Source: Spirochaetae bacterium HGW-Spirochaetae-1 (GTDB lineage Bacteria > Spirochaetota > UBA4802 > UBA5550). Taken from it: a stretch of DNA of 64,000 nt. This document shows, one piece after another, positions 8,488 to 16,977 of the stretch. The stretch is taken from assembly GCA_002839375.1 (NCBI GenBank), contig PGXY01000009.1, positions 1-64,000 of the forward strand, in the 5' to 3' direction. Made by a program: the position numbers and the translations under genes. Numbering within the stretch: position 1 is the first letter of the stretch; each line of letters opens with the position of its first letter. The notes beneath the pieces were generated by a model. That model was not told where the DNA came from. It worked only from the letters and a program-made list of their open reading frames with translations, and did not search any database.

Positions 8488-10059
8488 ATGAAAAAATTTA
8501 TTGTATATATTTTTTTTATAGCTGCAGCATCCATTTTCATCACATGTGAAAACACAAATACTGATGATACTGATTACCATAAGCCTGATTTAGTCGACAG
8601 CGGTAGTTATTATGAACAACTAATACCAAATCCGGTGAGTTATGGAGAAAATTTTCAGGCTCTCTGTATGGTTGGAAATAACAGCGAAGTTGATGCAGGT
8701 TCTTTTTATATCGATCTATACGCCTCAACTGATCAGAGATTTACCGGGACAAGTGATTATTTTATTGCCAGACAGAGAGTGTCTTCCATGCCGGCAGAAT
8801 CAAGCGATGTTATAATCATTATTGAGCCGGATGATTTTATTAAGTTTCCATCTATACCCTCCGGTTATTACTATATCCTTTATGTCATAGACAGTACCAA
8901 TTCTATTGAAGAAAGTAATGAAAGCAACAATGTAGGTTTATGCACAGGAAGCACTTTACATGTTGACGGTGAAGATACTACCTATTCAATAGTGGCAACA
9001 GCTGGTAATGGAGGCAGCATATCACCGATTGGTAGAGTATTTGTAGAAGAAGATGATGATCAGACATTCACAATAACACCGGATGAAGGCTATGCTATCT
9101 CAACTGTATGGGCTGATAGTATATATGTAGGCCCTGTATCAAGTTATACATTTTACAATGTTGGTTCCAATCACACCATCAGTGCGTTTTTCCGCGCTTC
9201 TCCAAGCTTACTTGTTAGGGATGGTTGTGATCCTCACCTTTCTCCTGATGGCTTAAAAATTGCATTTGTTCGACTTACCAGTACAGCAAATAATGCCACC
9301 TCGGATATTTGGACCATTAATGTAGATGGTACGAACTTGACTCATGTAACAAATACGCCCAATGATAGCGAATTTTGTCCGCAATGGACTCCCGATGGCG
9401 CTAATATTGGTTTTATTAAAGTTGCCGGATCCTACTCCGGCCACACTGGAGGAACCCTCTGGGAAATCAGTCCTAATGGAACAAACCTAACGCAGACATG
9501 GTCTTTAGATGTTGTTGATTCATTTTGTTTCTGGATTTGCGATCTCACTCCTGTACCGTCATCATCCTGGTTTACAGTTATGGAATATAGAGGTGATGGT
9601 GTTACCGATGGTCTTTACCTGGGTTTCGGCTGGCCCTTAAGTAATTCAGCTCTTAGATTAGCCTGGGGGACAGACCCAACCAGTCCTAATAATCCGACAA
9701 CTACCAACCCAAGAATTGCATTGTTTAATCCTCTTATTGGCGAAACATGCGGAGCATATACATTTATACCATCAGATAGTCAGAGCATTAATCCACCTAT
9801 AAAGGTAGAGAATACTGGAAATTTTCCTTGGCCATGCATGTCCCCTCAGGGATCAAAAATTATTGCCGGTGCAGATGGTGGCGAACCCAACGGACTTTAT
9901 GTAATGAGTCTGTCGGGTGATAATCTGACACAATTAACATTCGACGGGAGACCTGATCATCAAGCAACTTGGAGCGGTAGCACAGTTGTTTTTGTTCGTG
10001 TACCCTCTGAAGGTACCTTATATCACGGTGATTTATATAAAATGACTCTCCAAGAGTAA
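8488..10059 (+). CDS. Multidomain lipoprotein: CARDB, InlB-like repeat, beta-propeller
   Basis: A 523-residue predicted lipoprotein (lipobox FITC, Cys20) with a GGAGG ribosome site. Residues about 32-152 look like a CARDB adhesion domain (KPDLVDSGSYYEQLIPNPV ... NSIEESNESNN). Residues about 165-235 read as an InlB-type beta repeat (VATAGNGGSISPIGRV, then FTITPDEGYAISTVW). From about 240 the sequence has TolB/PD40-like propeller blades: HLSPDGLKIAFVR, DIWTINVDGTNLTHVT, PQWTPDGANIGFI, MSLSGDNLTQLTFDG. Probably a surface-exposed binding protein. No catalytic residues recognised. Confidence 0.7.
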   Translation: MKKFIVYIFFIAAASIFITCENTNTDDTDYHKPDLVDSGSYYEQLIPNPVSYGENFQALCMVGNNSEVDAGSFYIDLYASTDQRFTGTSDYFIARQRVSSMPAESSDVIIIIEPDDFIKFPSIPSGYYYILYVIDSTNSIEESNESNNVGLCTGSTLHVDGEDTTYSIVATAGNGGSISPIGRVFVEEDDDQTFTITPDEGYAISTVWADSIYVGPVSSYTFYNVGSNHTISAFFRASPSLLVRDGCDPHLSPDGLKIAFVRLTSTANNATSDIWTINVDGTNLTHVTNTPNDSEFCPQWTPDGANIGFIKVAGSYSGHTGGTLWEISPNGTNLTQTWSLDVVDSFCFWICDLTPVPSSSWFTVMEYRGDGVTDGLYLGFGWPLSNSALRLAWGTDPTSPNNPTTTNPRIALFNPLIGETCGAYTFIPSDSQSINPPIKVENTGNFPWPCMSPQGSKIIAGADGGEPNGLYVMSLSGDNLTQLTFDGRPDHQATWSGSTVVFVRVPSEGTLYHGDLYKMTLQE

Positions 10060-10101
10060 TCGACAGCTAAAAGGCATTTTGTCCCAGCACATCATATATA
10101 A

Positions 10102-10599
10102 ATATATTCACTGGGAATAATACCCGAAAATAAAGGGAATGACGATGAGTTCCCTTTTCAGGTCGGAAGTAACCGTGCCGAAATTTTTAGAGGACTTTAT
10201 GGCGTCGGTGTAGGAATCATCCAAGGCATTGTTCCCGTAGGATTCGAGTTTTTCCAAGTAAATCACCTTGACAATACAAAGGCCCGCCGCGACGCGGGCC
10301 GTTCCGGCAAAGACCTGCAGGTCATTACTTCCCAGGGGAAGAAGGCCGCGGCCTTTGTGAAAAGCCTGGTGGGGAAGGGCAGTGTGCTGGAAATTGAATT
10401 TGATGTGGAGCGCCGGGACCGTTACGGCCGGCTTCTGGCATATCTCTATTTTCCCGATGGGAGGATGCTCAACGAGGAAATCGTGAGGGCAGGGTACGCC
10501 AGTGTTATGACCATCCCGCCCAATGGGAAGTACAAGGACCGGTTCCTGAAGGCCTACCGCGAAGCCAGGGAGAGCAGGGTAGGGCTGTGGGGGGAATAA
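10102..10599 (+). pseudogene. Staphylococcal-nuclease-like gene fragment (possible toxin tip)
   Basis: The frame is open from the stop at 10099-10101 to 10599 but has no ATG, GTG or TTG until GTG 10357, which is inside the nuclease domain. The C-terminal part matches the second half of SNase (thermonuclease) domains: GKKAAAFVKSLV, then FDVERRDRYGRLLAYLYFPD, LNEEIVRAGYASVMTIPP and ESRVGLWGE. The N-terminal SNase half with the DGDT and RLxGID motifs is absent. In its place is a Gly-rich, pretoxin-like stretch (GLYGVGVGIIQGIVPVGFEF). It is followed 45 bp later by an immunity-like gene, so it may be the displaced tip of a polymorphic toxin. It could also simply be a dead nuclease gene. Confidence 0.55.
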
Positions 10600-10644
10600 T
10601 CATATCATAAAGACTTTTTTACAAATCTGATTTAGGAATTAAAC

Positions 10645-10986
10645 ATGGAATTGATTGGACGCATATTAAGACAGTTTGCCAAGCTACGGTTTAAACAGCT
10701 GAATTTGGCCACTATTAAAGATATTCCAACAAAGCAATTTAATAAAATAATTGAAGAACTAATCGATTCCGGTTGGAAAAAAATATATGTTTATAATGGT
10801 TTCGATGCCTGGATAGATTATGGAAAAGTAAAACTGAAAAGACAAGGAATTGTGCTTACCTTTGAGTGGGATAACTGGACTGAGGGCAGTATCGAAGGAC
10901 CTCATGATGTTATTGAAGCTCTGGGTAATGAAAGAGGTTATGAAGTAACTCATGAATGGCGGTGGAGTGAATATGATGATAATTAA
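10645..10986 (+). CDS. Small acidic protein, possible immunity protein
   Basis: A 113-residue cytoplasmic protein without signal or membrane segment. It has a basic helical N-terminus (IGRILRQFAKLRFKQLNL) and an acidic, Trp-rich C-terminal half (FEWDNWTEGSIEGPHDVIEA, HEWRWSEYDDN). Its size, acidity and position directly after a nuclease-domain fragment are typical of immunity genes paired with polymorphic toxin tips. The family is not identified, so immunity function is inference. Confidence 0.5.
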   Translation: MELIGRILRQFAKLRFKQLNLATIKDIPTKQFNKIIEELIDSGWKKIYVYNGFDAWIDYGKVKLKRQGIVLTFEWDNWTEGSIEGPHDVIEALGNERGYEVTHEWRWSEYDDN

Positions 10987-10995
10987 TCATAGATA

Positions 10996-11352
10996 TTAAC
11001 CCACATTAAAGCATATAAAAAGGTTAATATTCCCCAACAACATTATCATTATCCTTATAGGTGTTTTTGTATCGAAGGTTCTGAAGGCGGTCACATATCC
11101 TTCTGCGTACGTTAGGGTTACGAAAGATACGCCAGCAATATCATCCCATTCCTTGTATCTAATAGTCTGCACAATATATTTTCCAATCCCACGTTTCTGT
11201 AATTTATTCTTTGTACTCAGCCGGTACTGCTCGAGCTTTTCCTCGGCCTCGGCAACCGTATCGCTGCCCGGCTTCCCGAGGTACGCTGTTTTTACCTTTC
11301 TATCTTCCCGGTATTTGAGGTAACAATACTCGTTGCCGTTTATGGTCTTTCT
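10996..11352 (-). pseudogene. Open remnant without start codon, unknown
   Basis: On the minus strand a 119-codon frame is open from 11352 down to a TAA at 10996-10998 but has no usable start codon near its 5' end. It encodes KTINGNEYCYLKYREDRKV followed by TAYLGKPGSDTVAEAEEKLE, a motif style seen at the N-termini of several transposase- or toxin-linked proteins, then an unrelated-looking C-terminal part (WDDIAGVSFVTLTYAEG). Probably a truncated gene. The rest of the 10987-11480 gap shows nothing else. Confidence 0.4.
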
Positions 11353-11480
11353 CTAAATTTCAAAGAATGACATCTTGTATATTACAGTAAATAGTCATGT
11401 GAAAAAATACAGATCAGGACAAAGAGAGACTGTGCCATATATGGCTTGACAGTACTGATAACCGCCACATATAATGAGCT

Positions 11481-11882
11481 ATGGATAAGAAAGAACTGAT
11501 AAACTATTGGAAAGAGACCTCTGATCGCGATTATGGGACTATGAGGAATCTTTACAAGAGCGGGGATTATCACTGGAGTCTGTTCATGGGCCATCTTGTG
11601 ATTGAGAAGCTTCTTAAGGCATTATATGTGAAGAATAATGATGAGGGCGCGATTCCTCCAAGAACGCATGATCTCGCGTTTCTTGCCGAGCGCTCCGGCG
11701 TGACTACCAGTGAAGAAATGAAAGATGCCCTGGATATCGTGACTACATTTAATATCAATGCCAGGTATCCTGATTACCGGCAGGATTTTTATCGCAAGTG
11801 TTCAAAAGATTATACCGGCGCATCTATCGAAAAAATAGAGGAGATTCGTAAATGGCTGATATCGCTGTTGGAGAAAATATAA
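11481..11882 (+). CDS. HEPN-domain protein of a HEPN/MNT pair
   Basis: A 133-residue all-helical HEPN protein. DYHWSLFMGHLVIEKLLKAL is the typical second helix, RTHDLAFLAERSG the middle segment and FNINARYPDYRQDFY the C-terminal segment. In HepT toxins a R-X4-6-H RNase motif lies near this last segment; no His follows the Arg here, so RNase activity is doubtful. The gene overlaps the downstream nucleotidyltransferase gene by 31 bp, the usual coupling of HEPN/MNT toxin-antitoxin modules. Confidence 0.8.
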   Translation: MDKKELINYWKETSDRDYGTMRNLYKSGDYHWSLFMGHLVIEKLLKALYVKNNDEGAIPPRTHDLAFLAERSGVTTSEEMKDALDIVTTFNINARYPDYRQDFYRKCSKDYTGASIEKIEEIRKWLISLLEKI

Positions 11883-12172
11883 AGGACATTCTTTGCAGGT
11901 ACGCGAGCGTTCTTGAAGCACAGTATAGCCTGCGCGGCGTGTATCTCTTCGGTTCGAGGGCCCGCGGAAACGAAGACAAAGACAGCGATATTGACGTTGC
12001 TGTCGTCGCTGATGATTTTACGGGGGACCCTGTCGATGACAGGCTTGCTCTCATGAGATTGAGGCGGGGCATTGATCTTCGGATCGAGCCACTCCCGTTT
12101 CATTCTCGTGATTTCGTACTCTCCCATCCCATGGCAAAAGAGGTTATGGAGACGGGAATCAGGATACGTTGA
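11852..12172 (+). CDS. MNT-type minimal nucleotidyltransferase
   Basis: A 106-residue protein with the polymerase-beta-like nucleotidyltransferase signature GS-X10-DxD (Gly34-Ser35, Asp46, Asp48) in YLFGSRARGNEDKDSDIDVA. In MntA/HepT systems the nucleotidyltransferase neutralises the HEPN toxin by adding AMP to it. The catalytic residues are intact. The start lies inside the upstream HEPN gene. The following 276 bp to the next gene hold no clear feature; a minus-strand frame there (down from 12286) is discussed among rejected items. Confidence 0.8.
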   Translation: MADIAVGENIKDILCRYASVLEAQYSLRGVYLFGSRARGNEDKDSDIDVAVVADDFTGDPVDDRLALMRLRRGIDLRIEPLPFHSRDFVLSHPMAKEVMETGIRIR

Positions 12173-12448
12173 AACGACAGGCGTACTATTGTCATAAACC
12201 ATTGCATTCCCCATCCCGCTCCAGGGTTCGACTGAATTGTCCTGGTAAACCTGAATGGACCCCGGTTCCATCGACATTTCCCCCATGCGCTGGTGAATTC
12301 TGATCGAGTAGTTTATTGAGCACTCTTCTGATAATATTCTTTATGTCGCATAACGCCGTGTTATGCGAAAAACAAGCTTTACTTCTGTTTCTACATCTTT
12401 AAATATGTTTCCTTCTACTTTAGATTATACATACCTGTTTATCGCGTA

Positions 12449-13099
12449 TTAGATTATGCCGCAGCATTTTTTATACTTTTTACCGCTGCCGCATGGACAC
12501 GGTTCGTTTCTGCCCGTATGAGTTTTGACTGCCTTTGTCCTTTTTAAATAGTATTCTCTTAACATGGCAACGGATTCAGCGACCGCCGTGACGGATTCCT
12601 TTTTTAGCTTTTTTATCAGATCAACGGGAATTTCAGGATTTTCTTCAATAACATCATCAGTGTCGACTATTAGAAAAATCGGCGTTAAAATACCTCTTAC
12701 TTTTTCATCGGGTACAAAATCCGTTTCCCAGAGTCCCAGTCCGCCCACGAAACCACTGCACCACAACTGAGCGGTATCGGGGTCCATTTGCAACTGTCCT
12801 TTCCCCGGGGCTTTTGTGTGCGAGAAAAGAGGATAAAACTCACCGTCTGCCAGGGACTTCGCTATGTCGTTGTATAAACCCATGAGAGTCCCTACGACTT
12901 CATTGGCGATATCCATTGAAGTGAATTCTATTTCCTCACCGTCTTTTTCTAGCATGAGTGGAAGCCAGACCGATGGAGGAATTATCTCGGGCGCACACAG
13001 AGCGGCGGAAAAAACGCCGTGAATAAACTCGATTCTTCTATCGTCGCCAAGAACGGTGCTGATTTTATTCTGAATGTGTATGTAATCTTTTCTGTCCAT
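12449..13099 (-). CDS. UPF0149/YecA-like protein with C-terminal SEC-C zinc motif
   Basis: A 216-residue protein. The body (residues about 20-150) has the helical UPF0149 (YgfB/YecA) look, with LYNDIAKSL and [12 protein letters not shown]. The C-terminus has the SEC-C zinc motif: [23 protein letters not shown] tails bind zinc and often contact SecB-type or ribosomal partners. It is the 3' gene of a minus-strand run with a 118-residue protein (26 bp gap) and the KilA-N gene. Confidence 0.75.
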   Translation of the reverse strand: MDRKDYIHIQNKISTVLGDDRRIEFIHGVFSAALCAPEIIPPSVWLPLMLEKDGEEIEFTSMDIANEVVGTLMGLYNDIAKSLADGEFYPLFSHTKAPGKGQLQMDPDTAQLWCSGFVGGLGLWETDFVPDEKVRGILTPIFLIVDTDDVIEENPEIPVDLIKKLKKESVTAVAESVAMLREYYLKRTKAVKTHTGRNEPCPCGSGKKYKKCCGII

Positions 13100-13125
13100 T
13101 CGATTTTCAGCCGCGTGAATGTATT

Positions 13126-13482
13126 TTACATGTCATCTTCATGAATAATCTCATAATCCAGCATATCAATTACCACTGACTGGAAAGATATGTAAAACCA
13201 TGATTGGAATTCCCGCCAGGTGATATTTTTCGGCCACCGTTCTCTGTCAGTGAACCATCCTTCGAGCTCCTCATAAAATATGTCTCTGTAGTGCCGGGCC
13301 AATCTTCCTTCCAGGTCCGGGTCGTCAAGCTCGGCTTCCGGCAGCAGGTATATCGTGGACTCGTCTTCATCCAGAGGATCCCCAGCCTGCTCATCCAGTT
13401 TACCGGAAATTTCCTTTAGCATCGTGAAAAAAGACTGCTTTGGCGCAATAATGACGGCACTTCGATTGATAGGTTGCATCAT
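13126..13482 (-). CDS. Hypothetical protein
   Basis: A 118-residue acidic protein with aromatic-rich helices ([30 protein letters not shown]) and no signal peptide. No family recognised. It sits between the SEC-C protein (26 bp away) and the KilA-N gene (14 bp away) on the same strand, so probably one transcript. Confidence 0.65.
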   Translation of the reverse strand: MMQPINRSAVIIAPKQSFFTMLKEISGKLDEQAGDPLDEDESTIYLLPEAELDDPDLEGRLARHYRDIFYEELEGWFTDRERWPKNITWREFQSWFYISFQSVVIDMLDYEIIHEDDM

Positions 13483-13496
13483 GAATAATCCTCATA

Positions 13497-14300
13497 TCAC
13501 TCAAGCTTCTTTATCCCTCTGTCAACGGTAAGCAGCCGCATCTGCTGGATAGCGATATTATTCAACCGAAGGAGCCTTTCAGGCAGCGAAATCCCCTCAT
13601 TGATAAAATGCGCGTTCAGGTTCTCAAGGTTCGACAGGCATACCAGCTGTGAAATATCAGCATAGTCTCGTATATTTCCTTTTTGACTTGGGTTCTTTTC
13701 GCGCCATTCCCTGGCGGTTATGCCGAAAAGCGCCATATTTAGCACATCCGCCTAGGAGGCGTACACAAGGTTAATCTGGTCCCTGGAAAGTTCATCCGGG
13801 ATAAGGTTCTCTTTAATGGCGTCCGTATGAATGCGGTAATTGATCCTGGCAAGGTTTCTCCGTATGTCCCACCCCAGCTGCTTGCGTTCTTCATTCTTAA
13901 GCCGCTGGAATTCCTTTATGAGATATAGTTTGAACTTTGGAGAAATCCACGATGCGAATTCAAAGGCAATGTCCTTGTGGGCGTATGTCCCGCCATAGCG
14001 ACCGGCTTTTGCGATGATACCGATGGATTTTGTTTTTTCAACCCACTGTTTGACGGATAAGACAAAACGGTTAAGACCGGCCTGATTTTTAATTCCCTCG
14101 AATTCGGGGGAATTAAAATCAGGATTGTATATTTCCTCCCATATACCCAGGAATTCGATGGTATTCTTATTTCTCAGCCACTTTTCAATAAGGGCAAGGC
14201 CGTTTTCAATATCCCGTACCATGTCGGTGAGGGGAATATAATCCTCTTCATTTTGAGAAAGAATATTTATTTCTTTTCCCTGTACCTCGATTTTACTCAT
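13497..14300 (-). pseudogene. KilA-N domain protein gene interrupted by one amber codon
   Basis: A single 267-codon frame runs from ATG 14300 to a stop at 13497, broken only by TAG at 13752-13754. The first part (182 residues) has a KilA-N type DNA-binding region: IPLTDMVRDIENGLALIEKW, then GRYGGTYAHKDIAFEFASWI and LIKEFQRLKNEE. After the TAG the frame continues without shift as ADVLNMALFGITAREWR..., which reads as the natural continuation (NLVYAS-stop-ADVLNMALFG). This is consistent with a single point change such as GAG to TAG. Either the gene is recently dead, the protein is shortened, or the amber is read through. KilA-N proteins are common in phages and genomic islands. Confidence 0.75.
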
Positions 14301-14386
14301 TATTCGTCCCTTCTAAAATTATAACTATCAATCAGTTCATGCCGAATATCACGTCGCATTTGTTCGAATTGCATAGAGAGCATCAT
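14300..14386 (-). CDS. Possible 28-codon ORF upstream of KilA-N gene
   Basis: A short frame (MMLSMQFEQMRRDIRHELID...) ends in TAA that shares one base with the KilA-N ATG, and starts overlapping (ATGA) the preceding short frame. The tight chaining suggests real translation, but the size makes this uncertain. It may instead be one frameshifted gene together with 14383-14493. Confidence 0.25.
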   Translation of the reverse strand: MMLSMQFEQMRRDIRHELIDSYNFRRDE

Positions 14387-14493
14387 CCCTTCCCGGCAAA
14401 CTTGACAATATCCTTCAAATCCCGTATCACCTCTCCGCCGGTTTTCCTTTCATTGCGCTTACCGTTAGAAAAGCTGGCTTTGTCATGCCTCAA
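14383..14493 (-). CDS. Possible 36-codon ORF
   Basis: A short frame from TTG 14493 encodes a basic peptide (SFSNGKRNERKTGGEVIRDL, ending KDIVKFAGKG). It overlaps the next short frame by ATGA. It could be a gene remnant. No family recognised. Confidence 0.25.
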   Translation of the reverse strand: MRHDKASFSNGKRNERKTGGEVIRDLKDIVKFAGKG

Positions 14494-14496
14494 ATA

Positions 14497-14760
14497 TTAT
14501 TCACTCTTTGAACTTTCCTTCAACGACTGCGCATACAGCTTTATCTGTTTCTCATATTTGAGTATTGCCTGGATAATATAATCAGAATCTTCCTTTTTGC
14601 ACTCGATAACGTATTTGCCGTTTTTCTCATCTATATTGAATTTGATATTTTCGAGTTTTTTCTCGGTGTGCTTCTTTTCTTTTTCGCTTTCCAGTATCTT
14701 CTCGATCTTTTCCTTGAAGTGCAATTTATCACCAAAGAAATGCTCTATATTGCACAACAT
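14497..14760 (-). CDS. Hypothetical charged coiled-coil-like protein
   Basis: An 87-residue Lys/Glu-rich protein (FKEKIEKILESEKEKKHTEK) with likely coiled coil and no signal. No good ribosome site is visible and no family is recognised. It leads the chain of small frames upstream of the KilA-N gene. Confidence 0.35.
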   Translation of the reverse strand: MLCNIEHFFGDKLHFKEKIEKILESEKEKKHTEKKLENIKFNIDEKNGKYVIECKKEDSDYIIQAILKYEKQIKLYAQSLKESSKSE

Positions 14761-14866
14761 GTCAACAATTATTAAACGACATGATTATGTTTTTAGTAAT
14801 TATCATAGTCCGGCCTGAGGGGTCAGACCGAAACATCTCATTGCGGATTCACGGGGTTTTGGGAAT

Positions 14867-14906
14867 AAAAAAGGGATGACCCTTTTTAAGAGACATCCCT
14901 TTTTTT
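14867..14906. terminator. Bidirectional rho-independent terminator
   Basis: Stem AAAAAAGGGATG (14867-14878) pairs with CATCCCTTTTTT (14894-14905), loop 15 nt, giving T-runs on both strands. On the minus strand it directly follows the tRNA-Arg gene. Confidence 0.85.
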
Positions 14907-14909
14907 ATG

Positions 14910-14983
14910 CGCGTCTGGAGGGATTCGAACCCCCGACTTACGGATTCGTAGTCCGGCACTCTATCCAGCTGAGCTACAGACGC
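14910..14983 (-). tRNA. tRNA-Arg (anticodon ACG)
   Basis: 74 nt on the minus strand. The acceptor stem GCGTCTG pairs with CAGACGC. The D arm is AGCTCAGCTGGATAGAG. The anticodon arm is CCGGA-CTACGAA-TCCGT with anticodon ACG, and the T arm carries GGTTCGAATC. CCA is not encoded. A strong terminator follows immediately. Confidence 0.95.
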
Positions 14984-14995
14984 ATTTTGTATATA

Positions 14996-15475
14996 TTAAA
15001 TATTAATATAGCCTGTGTATTTGTCAAGAACAGGGACCGTTATCTTTTTATTTTTAACAATAAGCACGGTTCCTGTAATGCAAAGCGAGAAATAAACCAC
15101 TTCTAAAAGATATATGAGAATCGTGAAAATCAGCCGTGCTATCCTGTCGTTCAACGAAAGCGAAACCAGGAAAAAACTCAGGACCGTGAGTACCGAGGCA
15201 AAGAAAACAGCCAGTACCAGGGCCTGCTTGCTGTGATACCGGGCATTCTCGTCATCGTTGAGATACGCCATAGTCAGTATCCATCCGATAAAGGGGAAGT
15301 AGGTTTGTTTCAGGATATTATTGCGCATGTTACTCTTGCTTATAATGTCCCATTTCTCCATTATTTTTTGTCTCAAAATCGGATTATTGAGCCTGCCAAT
15401 ATAAGTCCACATTTTGCTGCTTATCAATGCAGTCTTAATCTTTGCGACCTTTTCTTTTAAAAGCTTTTTATCCAA
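14996..15475 (-). CDS. Small membrane protein
   Basis: About 159 residues from a TTG start at 15475; a later start is possible because the ribosome site is weak. After a basic N-terminal part there are about three to four hydrophobic segments (FPFIGWILTMAYL, LVLAVFFASVLTVLSFFLV, LIFTILIYLLEVVYFSL). NDDENARYHSKQALVL is the type of linker seen in DUF4870/Tic20-like small membrane proteins. It lies between tRNA-Ser and tRNA-Arg genes on the same strand. Confidence 0.6.
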   Translation of the reverse strand: MDKKLLKEKVAKIKTALISSKMWTYIGRLNNPILRQKIMEKWDIISKSNMRNNILKQTYFPFIGWILTMAYLNDDENARYHSKQALVLAVFFASVLTVLSFFLVSLSLNDRIARLIFTILIYLLEVVYFSLCITGTVLIVKNKKITVPVLDKYTGYINI

Positions 15476-15523
15476 CTGGATTCTACCGTATCTGAACTAG
15501 AAAGTGGTTTAGGAAAATGTATT

Positions 15524-15608
15524 CGGAGAAGGGGGGATTCGAACCCCCGGTACCATACGGCACAATTGCTTAGCAGGCAACCCCCTTCGGCCACTCGGGC
15601 ACCTCTCC
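15524..15608 (-). tRNA. tRNA-Ser (anticodon GCT)
   Basis: 85 nt on the minus strand. The acceptor GGAGAGG pairs with CTTCTCC (one G-U). The anticodon arm is GTTGC-CTGCTAA-GCAAT (anticodon GCT), and the long class-II variable arm and GGTTCGAATC T arm are present. No encoded CCA. Confidence 0.95.
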
Positions 15609-15668
15609 TTGAAGCTATACATAACGAATGATCGGTGAATAATGTGATTCTTAACCCATCACTCGATT

Positions 15669-15752
15669 CGGAGAGTGAGGGATTCGAACCCCCGGGGCTT
15701 TTGACCCAACGGTTTTCAAGACCGCCTCCATCGACCACTCGGACAACTCTCC
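15669..15752 (-). tRNA. tRNA-Ser (anticodon TGA)
   Basis: 84 nt on the minus strand. The acceptor GGAGAGT pairs with ACTCTCC. The anticodon arm is CGGT-CTTGAAA-ACCG (anticodon TGA), with a long variable arm and GGTTCGAATC. It is 60 bp upstream of the tRNA-Ser(GCT) gene on the same strand, so probably co-transcribed. No encoded CCA. Confidence 0.95.
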
Positions 15753-15818
15753 GGGAGCAAAGGTATCCAAACACCATTTTATGTCAAATAAAAAAAGAAG
15801 GGGGCCGGGAAAAGGCCT

Positions 15819-16709
15819 CTAATATGAATATATGGATTTTTTAGTCATTTCAGCCGAGACGGTTACCGTGACCGGTGGAGTATCCTGATTTAATTTTCCC
15901 ACAGCATCGAGTGAAAAGGTCATATGCAGAGTATCCTTAAGGCATTTACGGTTCATATCCAACGGATAGATGCCTTCAAAGGTTAAACTGGTCAGGGAAT
16001 TGTTAACCTCGATAGTATCGGGAAAGTAGAGGTTGACGTTTTTAATATTCATCTGGCAGATGATTTTCATGCAATCTTGGTCCCCCACCTTCAATAGGTT
16101 GCTGATGGAACACGATCCATCAATGTCATTTTCCGGTATGCTGAGCTTTTTGTGGCTAAATCCTTCAACTATATTCAAGGTATTGACAGCCCATTTCTCA
16201 CCAATGGACATTTTTTTATTTGTGCCAAAAAGCAAGTCCGTGTTATCCTTCTCTGAATCGATGCTGATAACTGCGGATAGCTGCTCATTCAGTTTATCAT
16301 TTACTGCCTGCCCATTTATGAAGAACGATTCATCATCGTTTTCAATCTTCACGGTTACTGATGAGCCCCGGGGGAGAATTGGTGGATTACCCTCTATGTT
16401 CAGGTCAGTAAATTGACGGATTGTATAGACTAGTTGTATTGGCTCCCCTGTGGAAGAGACTCGGGATATCTCCACATCAGCTTCGAGGTTTAAATGTTTC
16501 GAGTAGGTGTTATTTACAATTTTCTCCTTTCTGTCTACGGTTATCGCTGACATGGCAAAATTTTCTTTCATGGTCACATTAATGCCATATTGGCTGCCTG
16601 GTAGAAAGGCCCTCTTCATTTTTATGGTGTAGAGCTGATCCGCAGCGAAAAGGGGACAGAGCAACAACAGTAAAAACATGAGCAGGGCGGAAGGTTGAAT
16701 CGTTTTCAT
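15819..16709 (-). CDS. Exported protein, unknown function
   Basis: I place the start at 16709 (MKTIQPSALLMFLLLLLCPL), which has a GAGGA ribosome site and gives a standard signal peptide cleaved after FAA. A 20-codon upstream extension to 16769 is in frame but would bury the signal. The 296-residue mature chain is strand-rich (LNLEADVEISRVSSTGEPI) with no recognised family. The length and repeated beta pattern suggest a periplasmic or surface protein. Confidence 0.6.
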   Translation of the reverse strand: MKTIQPSALLMFLLLLLCPLFAADQLYTIKMKRAFLPGSQYGINVTMKENFAMSAITVDRKEKIVNNTYSKHLNLEADVEISRVSSTGEPIQLVYTIRQFTDLNIEGNPPILPRGSSVTVKIENDDESFFINGQAVNDKLNEQLSAVISIDSEKDNTDLLFGTNKKMSIGEKWAVNTLNIVEGFSHKKLSIPENDIDGSCSISNLLKVGDQDCMKIICQMNIKNVNLYFPDTIEVNNSLTSLTFEGIYPLDMNRKCLKDTLHMTFSLDAVGKLNQDTPPVTVTVSAEMTKKSIYSY

Positions 16710-16977
16710 AACAGATCCTCGTGTGGATGATATTGAAACACTGATAAGGCGCTTGTTTTTCTCTGTCAAGATGAATATGTCATGAAGGACGAAACATGCT
16801 TTTAACGCCCCCCATATATTGGCAGCCCGCTATAATAACGCTTTACGATATATTTCTTGTAATATTCAAAATTGCATTGACAGCAACCCCGGCTAATAGT
16901 TTTTTATCCTTATAAAAAACCAACCAGACGGTTTTTTATATCTCTATCAAACATACTGTCAATAAAAGGAGGGCAGA

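Noticed and set aside
11810-12286. Minus-strand frame of 158 codons opposite the HEPN/MNT genes
   Set aside because: Most of it lies antisense to the well-supported nucleotidyltransferase gene. Its first 40 codons before 12172 look protein-like but lack a family or ribosome site.
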